Assembly (NCBI RefSeq): GCF_023656565.1
Contig: NZ_JAMOKG010000001.1
Location: forward strand, 998,456-1,062,455
Origin: Flavobacterium tyrosinilyticum
GTDB lineage: Bacteria > Bacteroidota > Bacteroidia > Flavobacteriales > Flavobacteriaceae
Reading direction: 5' to 3'
DNA: 64,000 bases
In this document: one piece after another, positions 51,458-61,235 of the stretch
How positions within the stretch are numbered: position 1 is the first letter of the stretch
How the letters are laid out: every line of letters begins with the position of its first letter
Notes under the pieces: generated by a model
What the model was told of the DNA's origin: nothing
Database searches by the model: none
What the model saw: the letters and a program-made list of their open reading frames with translations, nothing else
Made by a program: the position numbers and the translations under genes

Positions 51458-52570
51458 TTAGTTAAATTCGAATATTGGTCTACCACTTTCATCAAATTTT
51501 AATTTCATCATTCTTGCATGACGATTAGGATCATATAGCGGATCTGCAATAATTTCTTTCAACGGCCTTTTATCTGTCGAAGGCACCACTTTCGGATCGC
51601 CAACAGCTTTTTCGTAATCTCTTGCATGATAAATTACTAATGGTTCTCCGTTTTCATCCACCGTGAATGAGTTATGCCCTGGTCCATAAATCTTTTTTGC
51701 TTCATTGGTTTTTAATACTGGATATCTAGATTTTTTCCAAGAATTTCTATCTAGTAAATCAGCGTTTTCATCTGCTTCCATCATTCCCATACTGTAACAA
51801 GAACCAGTAGCACTTGCCGAAAAAGTAATGTAAATTTTTCCTTTGTTTTTAATCACCGCAGGACCTTCATTTACCCAAAAACCTACGCGTTCCCAATCAT
51901 AATCTGGAGTTGTTAGCATGAATTGAACTGTTTTTAGTTTTACGGGCGATTCCATTTCGGCTAAATACAAATTGGAAGCGGCAAACTGTCCGCCTGTTTT
52001 TTCTGCCCAACAGAAATAGCGTTTGTTTTTATGCTCAAATACAGTCCCGTCCAGAGAAAAATCGGTAAAGCTTTTTGGATCTGCATCCGCTGCCTGCATT
52101 TGTCCAAGTTCAATCCACTTGTCATGTAAAGGATCCTGGCCTGTACACTCCAAAACATAAGGTCTTAATTTCCAAATATCTTCTTCTTCGCTTGCTGCAA
52201 AATACACGTACCATTTTCCATCTAAATAATGAATTTCAGGAGCCCACACGTGACGGCTCATTGGTCCGCTTTTATGTTTTTCCCATACTCTAAAGGTTTC
52301 AGCATTTTGAAGCTCAGCAATAGACTTTGCACGTCTTAACTCTATAGCGTCGTAGGTTGGTACCGATCCTGTAAAATAATAATACCCATCTGTATGCTTG
52401 TAGATAAAAGGATCTGCTCTTTGCAACACAATAGGTTTGTTAGTTAAGGTTGTTTTTGTATTAGTCACTTCTTTAGACAGTTCTTTTTCTGCTTTTTTAT
52501 CTGTACAAGAAGAAACACTTACAAAAACAATGGCCGAAAGTGCCCAATTTTTTAATAGGTTTGTTTGCAT
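51458..52570 (-). CDS. GH43 glycosidase, lipoprotein
   Basis: A 370-residue protein with a lipobox (VFVSVSSCTDKK). The five-bladed propeller carries the base Asp in QRADPFIYKHTDGYYYFTGS, WAPEIHYLDGKWYVYFAA in blade 2, the DGTVFEHKNKRYFCWAEK strand, and the acid Glu in VNEGPAVIKNKGKIYITFS. It is likely an exo-acting alpha-L-arabinofuranosidase of the GH43 subfamilies common in arabinan loci. It is the last enzyme before the remnant and araB. Confidence 0.85.
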   Translation of the reverse strand: MQTNLLKNWALSAIVFVSVSSCTDKKAEKELSKEVTNTKTTLTNKPIVLQRADPFIYKHTDGYYYFTGSVPTYDAIELRRAKSIAELQNAETFRVWEKHKSGPMSRHVWAPEIHYLDGKWYVYFAASEEEDIWKLRPYVLECTGQDPLHDKWIELGQMQAADADPKSFTDFSLDGTVFEHKNKRYFCWAEKTGGQFAASNLYLAEMESPVKLKTVQFMLTTPDYDWERVGFWVNEGPAVIKNKGKIYITFSASATGSCYSMGMMEADENADLLDRNSWKKSRYPVLKTNEAKKIYGPGHNSFTVDENGEPLVIYHARDYEKAVGDPKVVPSTDKRPLKEIIADPLYDPNRHARMMKLKFDESGRPIFEFN

Positions 52571-52611
52571 GTTATACTGGTTTGTTTGAATTTAATTTAT
52601 TTGGGAGGAAT

Positions 52612-54591
52612 TCAGTCTTTAAAATCAATCCACACTTTCATTTTCCCAACTCCGCGATTTGACCAAGAATAATAGGGAATGGCTTTGAATTTTGAATTTT
52701 CGATTACATTTACACCTTGCAATAAGTTCGCTTCTTTTCTTACTTTGAAAGTATCTGAAGCCGAAATATTGATCTTGTCAAAATTGGTTTTGTTGTCCAT
52801 TTCTTCCACTGCATATACCAGCGGACCGTATTCCAAAGAAACTTTATTTTTATTCGTTTCTACCTTTGAATTGGTTTCTACTTCTTGAACTTCCATCGGG
52901 AAATTGAGAGCGATTTTGTCTCCTTTTTTCCAGTTTCTTGTTACATTGAAATAGCCATTTTCAGGCTGAATTGCTACTATTTCTCCATTTATAGTAATCG
53001 TTGGTTTTTGAATTGAAGCTTTCTTATATGTATACAAATCTCCTGGCAAAACTTCATTTCTTGCCCAACCTGGAACGCGAAGTTTTATAGTGAATTGACT
53101 TTCTTTTTTAGGATTAACTGAAATTCCGACTTTTCCGTTCCAAGGATAAGAAGTCTGTTGCGAAATCTGTAAATCGGTTTTTCCTAATGCGAAAGAAGCG
53201 TCATTTGAAGCATATAAATTCACATACAAATCGTTCTTAGTTTTCGAATAAATCAATCCCGGAATTGAAGGAATAAAACGAATTAAATTCGTCGGACAGC
53301 AAGAGCAATCAAACCAAGCCTGACGTGTGCAAGAACCTCTGTTTGATTTGTAAACACCGTCTGCTTCTAAGGCATTTGGATAGAAAAATTGTTTTCCGTC
53401 AAGCGAAATACCCGAAATTAATCCGTTGTACATTGTTCTTTCTATGACATCAAAATATTGTGATTTCCCGTATAAATTATGCAATCTATGATTCCAATAT
53501 ACATCGCCAATTGCAGCACAAGTTTCGTTGTAAGCCGTTAGATTTGGCAATTCGTAGTTTGCTCCAAAAGCTTCGCCGTCATGTCTCGATCCGATTCCGC
53601 CTGTGATGTACATTTTTTTATTGATCATATTTTCCCATAAACTATTTACAGCATTTTCGTAGGCTTTATCTTTGGTCATGGCTACAATATCTGTCATTCC
53701 CGCATACATGTAAACAGCGCGAACGGCATGTCCAACTGCTTCTTTTTGCTGCACAACAGGCATATGATCCTGAGCATATTCTCCGTATAATTTATGATTG
53801 TCTGGATTCCCGCGATTATCCAAATAGTATTTGGCCAATTTCAGATACTCTTCTTTTCCTGTAATCTGATACAATTTTATTAAACCCGTTTCTACAATCT
53901 GATGCCCTGGAACCCCTTTTACCTGACCCGGATTATCGCCAAAAGTTCTTACCAGCATATCGGCTGCTTTTATGGCAATATCTAGAAAATTGGTTTTTCC
54001 TGTGGCTTCATAATGCACGATTGCCGCTTCGATTAAATGTCCTGGATTGTATAATTCATGGCTGATTTGCAAAGATTCCCATCGTTTTCCCTCAATTACA
54101 GGAACCCAAGGTGCCGGCGGTTTTGCAGGGTTTATCGTTCTCCAAGTGGTAATATATCCGTCTGGTTCCTGACCAATTTTTACAATGGCAATCATCGAAT
54201 CAAGAACTCTCTCCAATTTCGGATTCGGAGCACTTATTAAAGTATTAGATGCGCCTTCAATGATTTTGTAAACATCGGTATCATCGAAAGGCATATCGCC
54301 TCGCACTTTTCCAGTTTTTTGTTTTCCAGCAATTAAAAAGTTTTCAAAACGACCTTCTTCATCACATTTCTTAATCGCATATTCGATTGTTACTTCTTGG
54401 ACTCTTTTGATAATTGGAAGCCAAAAAGAATCTGTCAGTTTTACATTTTGAATGTTAATCGGTTCGATTTCATAACCTGCTTTTAAGGCCGATGTTTTAT
54501 TTTGCACCACATTGTTTTTGGTTTCCTTACAAGAAGCCAAAACAAGTAATAACATCAAAATCGTTAAAATTGGTAAGTTATATTTCTTCAT
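52612..54591 (-). CDS. GH127 beta-L-arabinofuranosidase
   Basis: A 659-residue protein with a lipoprotein signal (LMLLLVLASCKETK). The DUF1680/GH127 catalytic region includes ETCAAIGDVYWNHRLHNLYG (conserved Glu-Thr-Cys) and CSCCPTNLIRFIPSIPGLIY. In the known GH127 enzymes, a Glu and Cys cluster binds zinc and one Cys is the nucleophile. It releases beta-linked L-arabinofuranose, which suits decoration of plant cell-wall glycans. Length fits the family. The C-terminal half is beta-rich. Confidence 0.92.
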   Translation of the reverse strand: MKKYNLPILTILMLLLVLASCKETKNNVVQNKTSALKAGYEIEPINIQNVKLTDSFWLPIIKRVQEVTIEYAIKKCDEEGRFENFLIAGKQKTGKVRGDMPFDDTDVYKIIEGASNTLISAPNPKLERVLDSMIAIVKIGQEPDGYITTWRTINPAKPPAPWVPVIEGKRWESLQISHELYNPGHLIEAAIVHYEATGKTNFLDIAIKAADMLVRTFGDNPGQVKGVPGHQIVETGLIKLYQITGKEEYLKLAKYYLDNRGNPDNHKLYGEYAQDHMPVVQQKEAVGHAVRAVYMYAGMTDIVAMTKDKAYENAVNSLWENMINKKMYITGGIGSRHDGEAFGANYELPNLTAYNETCAAIGDVYWNHRLHNLYGKSQYFDVIERTMYNGLISGISLDGKQFFYPNALEADGVYKSNRGSCTRQAWFDCSCCPTNLIRFIPSIPGLIYSKTKNDLYVNLYASNDASFALGKTDLQISQQTSYPWNGKVGISVNPKKESQFTIKLRVPGWARNEVLPGDLYTYKKASIQKPTITINGEIVAIQPENGYFNVTRNWKKGDKIALNFPMEVQEVETNSKVETNKNKVSLEYGPLVYAVEEMDNKTNFDKINISASDTFKVRKEANLLQGVNVIENSKFKAIPYYSWSNRGVGKMKVWIDFKD

Positions 54592-54603
54592 TGTATTTGT
54601 ATT

Positions 54604-55584
54604 CTATTTTAAAACAGGCCAGAAATCGGCATCCCATTTAATTTCTCTAACCACTAATCTTGGTGTTCCGTTGGTTTTCTTTTCGTAACCGTGATAAAAC
54701 ATATAATCTTTTCCATCAAAAGTATAAGCACTGTTATGGCCTACGCCAAAGTAATTTTCATCGCCTTGAACTACTAAACTTCCTCCACCTTGATCGAGTT
54801 GTTTTCCTTCTTTATCCAAATAAGGTCCTGCTACATTTTTTGATCTTCCAACAACCACTTTGTAAGTGCTTTTTTCTCCGCGACAGCACAAATCCCAAGA
54901 AAGAAATTGATAATAGTATCCGTTTTTCTTAAAGATAAAAGGAGCTTCAAGTGCGCCATCTCCCGGGTCTGAATCTGTTAATTCGAAAGATCTTTTGCGT
55001 TTTGCAATCGTATGCCATTCTTGAGGTTGTGCAATTGATTTTAAATCGGGATTTAGTTTGACCAATTTCAATCCTTCCCAAAAAGAACCAAAAGAAAGCC
55101 AAGGCGTATTGTTTTCATCAAAAACCAAATTCGGATCAATGGCATTCCACATATCTCTGTTTGGTTGTGATTTAATGACAATTCCCTGATCGACCCATTT
55201 GTAATTTTTATCTTTTGGATCTAAAGTTGTATTCGTCGCAACGCCAATCGCCGATGTATTTTTGGCGAAAGCCGAAACTGAATAATACAGATAATAGGTA
55301 TTGTTGTGAAATGAAATATCTGGCGCCCAAATATGATTTTTAAAATCGGCCGCAACGCCATCTGCCCAAACTGGTTTTTCTGTGAAAACTTGTGGTTCTT
55401 TGTTCCATTTTTTTAAATCTTTAGAACTAAAAACACTTATTCCGTTGCCTGTACAATACAAATAATAAATGCCTTTTTGCTTGATAACAACAGGATCGTG
55501 CACAACAATTTCTTGAGCCATAATCACCGAAGTTGTCAGCATCAAAAAAATTGAAATTGTATATTTTATGTTTTTGTAAACCAT
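54604..55584 (-). CDS. GH43 arabinan endo-1,5-alpha-L-arabinosidase
   Basis: A 326-residue protein with a signal peptide (FLMLTTSVIMAQ). The base Asp is in VVHDPVVIKQKGIYYLYCTG, the pKa-tuning Asp in AIDPNLVFDENN and the acid Glu in GDGALEAPFIFKKNGYYYQF. The family's CCRGEKSTYKVVVGRS segment and the end GVGHNSAYTFDGKDY identify the endo-arabinanase group. It cuts alpha-1,5-arabinan backbones. It follows its neighbour by 12 bases. Confidence 0.9.
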   Translation of the reverse strand: MVYKNIKYTISIFLMLTTSVIMAQEIVVHDPVVIKQKGIYYLYCTGNGISVFSSKDLKKWNKEPQVFTEKPVWADGVAADFKNHIWAPDISFHNNTYYLYYSVSAFAKNTSAIGVATNTTLDPKDKNYKWVDQGIVIKSQPNRDMWNAIDPNLVFDENNTPWLSFGSFWEGLKLVKLNPDLKSIAQPQEWHTIAKRKRSFELTDSDPGDGALEAPFIFKKNGYYYQFLSWDLCCRGEKSTYKVVVGRSKNVAGPYLDKEGKQLDQGGGSLVVQGDENYFGVGHNSAYTFDGKDYMFYHGYEKKTNGTPRLVVREIKWDADFWPVLK

Positions 55585-55673
55585 ATAAGTGATTTAAGTA
55601 AGTTTAAGTTTTGGCTAAATGAGAACTGCTTTAGATAATATAAGTCAAACTGCAACTGAACACTGAACACTTA

Positions 55674-56618
55674 TTACTGTATTCCTTCAGACGTCATCAC
55701 GACACGTTTCATTGTTCCGTCTTTGTTATAAAATAATTTATCTACACAAACAGATCTTCTAAAACTTCCTCCATGTGGTTTTGATGCTCCGTTATGATAA
55801 ATGAAATACGATTGTCCTTTAAAGTCAATTATAGATTGATGATTGGTGTTACTGTTTCCTGCTAATTCATTCAAAATTCCTTTAAACTCCCAAGGCCCTG
55901 TAATTGATTTGCTCATGGCGTAGGCAATTTTTTCGGGAAACTCATATGCGTATGACAAATAGTACCAGCCGTTATGTTTATGAATCCATGGTGCTTCAGT
56001 GAAATTTGGTAATTTTATGTGATGAATTTCTCCGTCTATTTCCGTCATATTTTCTTTTAATTTAGCATAATGACAAGCTGTATTTCCCCAAAACAGATAC
56101 GCTTGTCCGTCAGTATCAATAAAAACCGTCGGATCGATATCGTCCCAGCTTATGTCGCTAAACTTGGTCATATCGTTGGTGATTAGTGCTTTTCCCAATG
56201 CATCTTTAAAAGGTCCAAGCGGATTATCTGCAACCGCAACTCCAATCGATTTTCCTGGAACAGTTCCATGTTCAACCGTTACGTACCAATAAAATTTTCC
56301 ATTTCTTTCTATTACCTGCGAAGCCCATGCATCACTTTTTGCCCATTTAAAATCGGTTACTTTCAATGGCACAGGATGTGATTCCCATTTTTTCATATCA
56401 GAAGAAGAATACACTAGCCATTCATTCATTTTATAAAAATTAAAATCGTTTGGCGCTTCATCATGACCTGCATACAAATACACTTTGTCTTTGTAAACCA
56501 ATGCTGCGGGATCTCCTGTATATTTATCTGTAATAATGGGGTTGTTGAATTTTACCGATTGTGCTGTTCCCACAATCGATAAAAGCAAAACAGAAAGGTT
56601 TATAAATAGGTTTTTCAT
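55674..56618 (-). CDS. GH43 glycosidase
   Basis: A 314-residue protein with a signal peptide (LLLSIVGTAQS). The GDPAALVYKDKVYLYAGHDE strand holds the base Asp; DDIDPTVFIDTDGQAYLFWG and NFTEAPWIHKHNGWYYLSYA hold the other catalytic acids. It resembles subfamilies annotated as arabinosidase or xylosidase. In this locus it is likely an arabinofuranosidase or oligosaccharide trimmer. A repeat-rich 255-base gap separates it from the GH43 upstream. Confidence 0.85.
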   Translation of the reverse strand: MKNLFINLSVLLLSIVGTAQSVKFNNPIITDKYTGDPAALVYKDKVYLYAGHDEAPNDFNFYKMNEWLVYSSSDMKKWESHPVPLKVTDFKWAKSDAWASQVIERNGKFYWYVTVEHGTVPGKSIGVAVADNPLGPFKDALGKALITNDMTKFSDISWDDIDPTVFIDTDGQAYLFWGNTACHYAKLKENMTEIDGEIHHIKLPNFTEAPWIHKHNGWYYLSYAYEFPEKIAYAMSKSITGPWEFKGILNELAGNSNTNHQSIIDFKGQSYFIYHNGASKPHGGSFRRSVCVDKLFYNKDGTMKRVVMTSEGIQ

Positions 56619-56627
56619 TTGTTACTT

Positions 56628-56835
56628 TTTTTTGCCACGAATCCACGAATTTTTACAAATTATAATTTGAGAAATTTGCGGTTATTTTTATTCAAGCAGA
56701 TTTCACAGATTTTTTAATCATTTTAATTCGTGAATTGCTTCGCCTATTCGCTATCGCTCGGGTTGTGGCTATTTTTCTCTCGCAGATTGAGCAGTTTTTT
56801 TAATCTTTTTAATCCTTTAATCTGTGGCCATTCTT
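56628..56835. repeat. Degenerate intergenic repeats between two GH43 genes
   Basis: Words GCCACGAATCCACGAATTT, AATTCGTGAATT, GCAGATTTCACAGATT and AATCTGTGGCC recur in direct and inverted order, as in the 4.6 kb repeat. I see no gene here. It may be processed within the polycistronic mRNA. Confidence 0.65.
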
Positions 56836-56873
56836 TAATGTTTGGAATTTGGAATTTAAAAAATTGGAATTTT

Positions 56874-58496
56874 CTAGTTTACTTTTTTACCCCAAACTGC
56901 TAATCCCGCACTATTGATTCCAGTGTAACTTAAAGTCACTTTTCTGGTTGCCGATTCCCAATCCCAAGCATCAATTACATTGCATTTCACTCCGTTTATG
57001 GTAGCGATTTTTTTTGCAGGATCGTAAGACCAAGTTCCTGTTATATCACCACTTACTTTTTTATCGGCCGTTAAATAAATCGTAACCGCTTTCTGCATCG
57101 TTTTGTATTGATAATTCATGGTGATTTGTTCCCAAGTTCCTACCAGATTTCCTTCTGCAAAAGTTGTTGTTGGTACTCCAGCATAGCGTTCTGGTTCTAT
57201 TACAGGCCAGCCGTCTTCTGTCCATTGAATTCCGTGCACATGTCCCATCATGACTGCATTTGAGACATTAATTCCAGCAACTCCTTCTGGCAAACGTGCC
57301 TGCGAAGCATAAAACCATTGTTTTGTTTCTGGGTTTTGAAAAACAGCGCAGTGCGCAAATCCAACCCAACCTGTATGATTTTTAAACTGATACGGATGTG
57401 TTACCAACGGAAAACATTCTGCACCGTTTGTAATACTCATTCCTGTATTGGTTACATAAGGCCCCAAAATATTTTTAGAACGAGCTACACGTGTGTTATA
57501 GGCAACCGATAATTCGTCATAAGCCAAAAACAAATAATAATATTGCGTCTCTGGATTGTAGATAATTTCTGGTCCTTCAAGTGCTTGCCATCGATTTGAA
57601 TTTACATTTCCTCGACCCGCGATTCGAACCCCGTAATCGTCGATTGTTTTTAATTTATCTGGTTTTCCTGTTGTCGGATTTAGTTTTAAAGCTGCAATTC
57701 CTGAATGCCAAGAACCGTAAATTAAATATTGTTCGCCTTCTGGGGTTTCAATAAAACTCGGATCAATGGCATTGAATTTAAAATAAGCATCCCAATCGTT
57801 TCCTCCGTTTCTCACATAACTTTTTACACCGTCAGGTTCTGAGCAGACTACCATTCCTTTGTCAACCCAATTATTAGAAGCCAAATCTGTTGTTTCAGCC
57901 AAACCAATAAAAGCACGTTCTGTCCAAGAAGTATTGGTGTCTGTTCCTGTAATGGGATTGGTTACTACAATGCTGTAATACATTCTAAAAACATTACCTA
58001 CTTTTCGAACGCATGGCGCCCAAAATCCATAATTTGGATTTTCTATCGGAGGAAGAGCTGGACTCATTCTGGCTCTTTTATTATTTAAAGAATCTTTTAC
58101 CCAAGCTGGAGCCTGAGCCATTGAAGATCCCATAAATTCCCAATTGATTAAATCTTTGGATCTTCTGTAGAAAAAATGTCCGTTACCCTCATGTGCATTT
58201 CCGTACGAAGCATCTGTTTGGTACATATAATAATATTCTCCCGATTTTTCAACTGACGGATCATGTACATTTGCCAGATTCCATTGTGATCTAGTGTTCC
58301 AGCTTGCAAATGCCGTATAATTGTCTGCATAAGTTGGTCCTGCAAACGTTGGCGTAACCACTGGCGGTACGACAGGATCTGGCCCACCAACTTCAGGTGC
58401 CGCAGGATCATCTTTGGAACAGCTTGCCATTAGAATTGCTGCCGCAAAAAATCCGATGGAAGAAATGGTTTTTAAAATGAAGTTTTGCTTTTTCAT
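56874..58496 (-). CDS. GH43 arabinan-active lipoprotein with a C-terminal domain
   Basis: A 540-residue protein with a lipobox (AAAILMASCSKDDP). The catalytic propeller has NVHDPSVEKSGEYYYMYQTD, AIDPSFIETPEGEQYLIYGS and QALEGPEIIYNPETQYYYLF. The last 100 residues (GTWEQITMNYQYKTMQ onward) form a beta-rich C-terminal module of the GH43_C2 type. The family is usually arabinan endo-1,5-alpha-L-arabinosidase. Surface exposure is likely from the Pro/Val linker after the lipobox. Confidence 0.9.
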   Translation of the reverse strand: MKKQNFILKTISSIGFFAAAILMASCSKDDPAAPEVGGPDPVVPPVVTPTFAGPTYADNYTAFASWNTRSQWNLANVHDPSVEKSGEYYYMYQTDASYGNAHEGNGHFFYRRSKDLINWEFMGSSMAQAPAWVKDSLNNKRARMSPALPPIENPNYGFWAPCVRKVGNVFRMYYSIVVTNPITGTDTNTSWTERAFIGLAETTDLASNNWVDKGMVVCSEPDGVKSYVRNGGNDWDAYFKFNAIDPSFIETPEGEQYLIYGSWHSGIAALKLNPTTGKPDKLKTIDDYGVRIAGRGNVNSNRWQALEGPEIIYNPETQYYYLFLAYDELSVAYNTRVARSKNILGPYVTNTGMSITNGAECFPLVTHPYQFKNHTGWVGFAHCAVFQNPETKQWFYASQARLPEGVAGINVSNAVMMGHVHGIQWTEDGWPVIEPERYAGVPTTTFAEGNLVGTWEQITMNYQYKTMQKAVTIYLTADKKVSGDITGTWSYDPAKKIATINGVKCNVIDAWDWESATRKVTLSYTGINSAGLAVWGKKVN

Positions 58497-58507
58497 CTGC
58501 TTCTATT

Positions 58508-60046
58508 TTATTTTCCTTCTAAAACAACAACTGAGAAAGGAGGAATAGTGATTTCAAGTTTTCCTTTTTTGTTTTCGAAACCTTTAAAAGCTGTTGGAAC
58601 AATTTTATTTGGGTTTTCAAATGAATTATAATCTTGTAATTTAGCCGATGTTATAACCGCTCCTGTGAAGTTTTTCACACCTAAATCTTTTACATCAATT
58701 TCGATTTTGTTTTTGTTTTTTGCATCCACATTAACTAATGAAATATGAACTGCGCCATTTTTGTCTTTTGATGCCGATGCTGAAACTGCTGGAAGGATTT
58801 CTCCATTAAAAGTATAATTTGGTGAAGTAAAACTTACTGGCAATAACTTCGCATCTTGATGCACGCTGTACATTTTCATTACATGATAGGTTGGCGTTAC
58901 AATCATTTTAGCTTTGTCTGTAAGGATTACAGCTTGTAAAACGTTAACGCATTGTGCTAGGTTTGCCATACGAACGCGATCTGCATGGTTATTGAAAATG
59001 TTAAGAGTTGCTCCAGCTAAAACCGCATCACGCATGGTATTTTGCTGATACAAAAATCCTGGATTGGTTCCTTTTTCTACTTCATACCAGCCTCCCCATT
59101 CGTCAACAATCATGGCTACTTTTTTCTCAGGATCGTACTTGTCCATAATAGCAGAATGTTTCGTAACTAATTCTTCCATTTTTAAAGCCGATTGCATCGT
59201 TTTAAAATAGCCTTCTTCTGTAAAATTTCTGTCATCTCCTTTTTTACCCCAGTCAATTACAGCATAATGATGAACTCCAACTCCGCCTAACATATTTAGC
59301 GGAATTCCTTTCATTAAAACTTCTGTCCAATTGTAATCTGCACTATTTGATCCAGATGCAATTCTGGTGATTCCTCCCGTATTTTCCCAGTCAGACATGA
59401 AAGTCGCATATTTACGGTATTCTCCTGCATAATATTCTGCTGTCATATTTCCTCCACATCCCCAAGCTTCATTTCCAATTCCCCAATACTTGACTTTCCA
59501 AGGTTCTTTTCTTCCATTTTTAGCACGTAAATCACTCATCGGACTTTTACCGCTGAAGTTCGTATACTGAACCCAGTCTGCTAATTCCTGAACCGTTCCG
59601 CTTCCTACATTTCCAGATAAATAAGGTTCAGCACCTAAAAGTTCACACATATTCAAGAAATCATGTGTTCCAAAACTGTTATCTTCAGTAACTCCGCCCC
59701 ACCATTTGTTTACAATAGTTGGTCTTTGTTCTTGTGGCCCGATTCCATCTTTCCAATGGTAAGTATCAGCGAAACAGCCTCCTGGCCATCTTAAATTTGG
59801 AATTTTTAAATCTTTTAAAGCCGCAATAATATCATTTCTTACTCCTTTTGTATTTGGAATTTTCGAAGTATCTCCCACAAAAAATCCTCCGTAAATACAA
59901 CGCCCTAAATGCTCTGCAAAATGACCGTAGATGTTTTTGTCAATTGTGGGCGCATCGGCCGTATTTTTAATGGTGATTGTGGTCTGCGCAAAATTCAGCT
60001 GACTGCAAAACGAAATAAGAAATGTGATTAAAAGTGCTTTTTTCAT
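58508..60046 (-). CDS. GH51 alpha-N-arabinofuranosidase
   Basis: A 512-residue protein with a signal peptide (LISFCSQLNFAQ). The acid/base Glu is in YWGIGNEAWGCGGNMTAEYY and the nucleophile Glu in VAMIVDEWGGWYEVEKGT. The N-terminal IYGHFAEHLGRCIYGG and NLRWPGGCFADTYHWKDG are standard for GH51. A C-terminal beta-sandwich ends in PPFSVVVLEGK. It removes arabinose side groups or short chains. It is 11 bases upstream of the GH43 gene. Confidence 0.95.
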   Translation of the reverse strand: MKKALLITFLISFCSQLNFAQTTITIKNTADAPTIDKNIYGHFAEHLGRCIYGGFFVGDTSKIPNTKGVRNDIIAALKDLKIPNLRWPGGCFADTYHWKDGIGPQEQRPTIVNKWWGGVTEDNSFGTHDFLNMCELLGAEPYLSGNVGSGTVQELADWVQYTNFSGKSPMSDLRAKNGRKEPWKVKYWGIGNEAWGCGGNMTAEYYAGEYRKYATFMSDWENTGGITRIASGSNSADYNWTEVLMKGIPLNMLGGVGVHHYAVIDWGKKGDDRNFTEEGYFKTMQSALKMEELVTKHSAIMDKYDPEKKVAMIVDEWGGWYEVEKGTNPGFLYQQNTMRDAVLAGATLNIFNNHADRVRMANLAQCVNVLQAVILTDKAKMIVTPTYHVMKMYSVHQDAKLLPVSFTSPNYTFNGEILPAVSASASKDKNGAVHISLVNVDAKNKNKIEIDVKDLGVKNFTGAVITSAKLQDYNSFENPNKIVPTAFKGFENKKGKLEITIPPFSVVVLEGK

Positions 60047-60100
60047 AGTGGTTTTTATTGTAGAGGAAAGCCCGAAAACTTTCCTCTGAATTTTAATTTT

Positions 60101-61108
60101 TTAATAAGAAAGTGTCGGCCATCCTGATGACCAAGTAAAGTATACAATTTCGAGTTTTGGATTTCCGCTGTCGGCTCCGTCATAATAATGAACCGCTCCC
60201 TTTTGCGTTCCTGTAATTCTAGACAAATGACCTGGACCGATATAATTTCCTTGTGAAGCCAGAACGGTTGTTCCGCCGCCGCTTTTTAGAGATACTCCGT
60301 TTTTATCCACAAAAGGCCCAAACGGACTTGTAGAACGCCCAACTACAATATAGTAGGTGCTGTTAACTCCATTGCAGCAAGTTCCTCGGTTTACAAATAA
60401 GTAATAATAGCTTCCTTCTTTAATTAAACAAGGAGCCTCCCAAGATGCGCTGTTTCCGCCAGCAACAATGGTTTTGCTTCCTGTTGTTTTTCCTGTTGAA
60501 GGATTAATTTGAATTACACCAATACCTGCATGCCATGAACCGTAAGCCATATAGACATTGCTTCCATCTACTAAAATTGACGGATCGATTGCATTAACAT
60601 CTGATGCTGATGAAGAAGAAACAACAACTCCTCTGTCTGTCCATGTTGTTCCCGCGCTTTGCGAAATGGCTGGTGTTGTTACCAATCCAATTGCTGATGT
60701 TGCCGAACCAAATGTCGAGCATGAATAATACATATTCCATCTGTTATTGAACCAAGCAACGTCTGGTGCCCAAAACGTTTTAACGAATCCTGGAACGTAT
60801 CCTGTAATCCAACTTGGTGTTGATGAAAACACCGATGTTCCCCATGACCAGCTTGTTAGATTTGTTGAATAGGTAACTGGTATATTATCTCCTGTTGTAA
60901 AAACATAATAATTAACACCACTTTTTACAATCGTACTTGGATCATGTGATGGCACATTTCCGCTGACTGTTTTGGCTGTTAAATTGGTAACCTTTGAATC
61001 CTCTGCATTTACAATTGCTGTTGTTTCTTCTTGTGTTGGGACAATATCTTCATTCTGACAACTCCCAAATAATATCGCTAATAAAACCAAACTTGTAATT
61101 GTTTTCAT
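60101..61108 (-). CDS. GH43 arabinan endo-1,5-alpha-L-arabinosidase, lipoprotein
   Basis: A 335-residue protein with a lipobox (LLAILFGSCQNEDI). The base Asp is in SHDPSTIVKSGVNYYVFTTG, the tuning Asp in VNAIDPSILVDGSNVYMAYG and the acid Glu in ASWEAPCLIKEGSYYYLFVN. The CCNGVNSTYYIVVGRS and YIGPGHLSRITG segments are typical of endo-arabinanases. As the first enzyme after SusC/SusD it is probably surface-exposed. Confidence 0.9.
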   Translation of the reverse strand: MKTITSLVLLAILFGSCQNEDIVPTQEETTAIVNAEDSKVTNLTAKTVSGNVPSHDPSTIVKSGVNYYVFTTGDNIPVTYSTNLTSWSWGTSVFSSTPSWITGYVPGFVKTFWAPDVAWFNNRWNMYYSCSTFGSATSAIGLVTTPAISQSAGTTWTDRGVVVSSSSASDVNAIDPSILVDGSNVYMAYGSWHAGIGVIQINPSTGKTTGSKTIVAGGNSASWEAPCLIKEGSYYYLFVNRGTCCNGVNSTYYIVVGRSTSPFGPFVDKNGVSLKSGGGTTVLASQGNYIGPGHLSRITGTQKGAVHYYDGADSGNPKLEIVYFTWSSGWPTLSY

Positions 61109-61176
61109 TATTCTAATTTTAGTTACTGTTAAAAATTACTTCTCTTGTATTCCAAATTCTAAGGCATAATATTATA

Positions 61177-61228
61177 GTCTCAGTTTTCATTTACAGTATC
61201 CAGTGAGACTGTGACTGAAAACCGAGAC
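61177..61228. terminator. Hairpin between susD and the GH43 gene
   Basis: GTCTC-GTTTTCA pairs with TGAAAAC-GAGAC with one mismatch, in the 127-base gap after susD. Such hairpins often give more susCD than enzyme mRNA. No T-run follows on the minus strand. Confidence 0.55.
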
Positions 61229-61235
61229 TGAAAAC

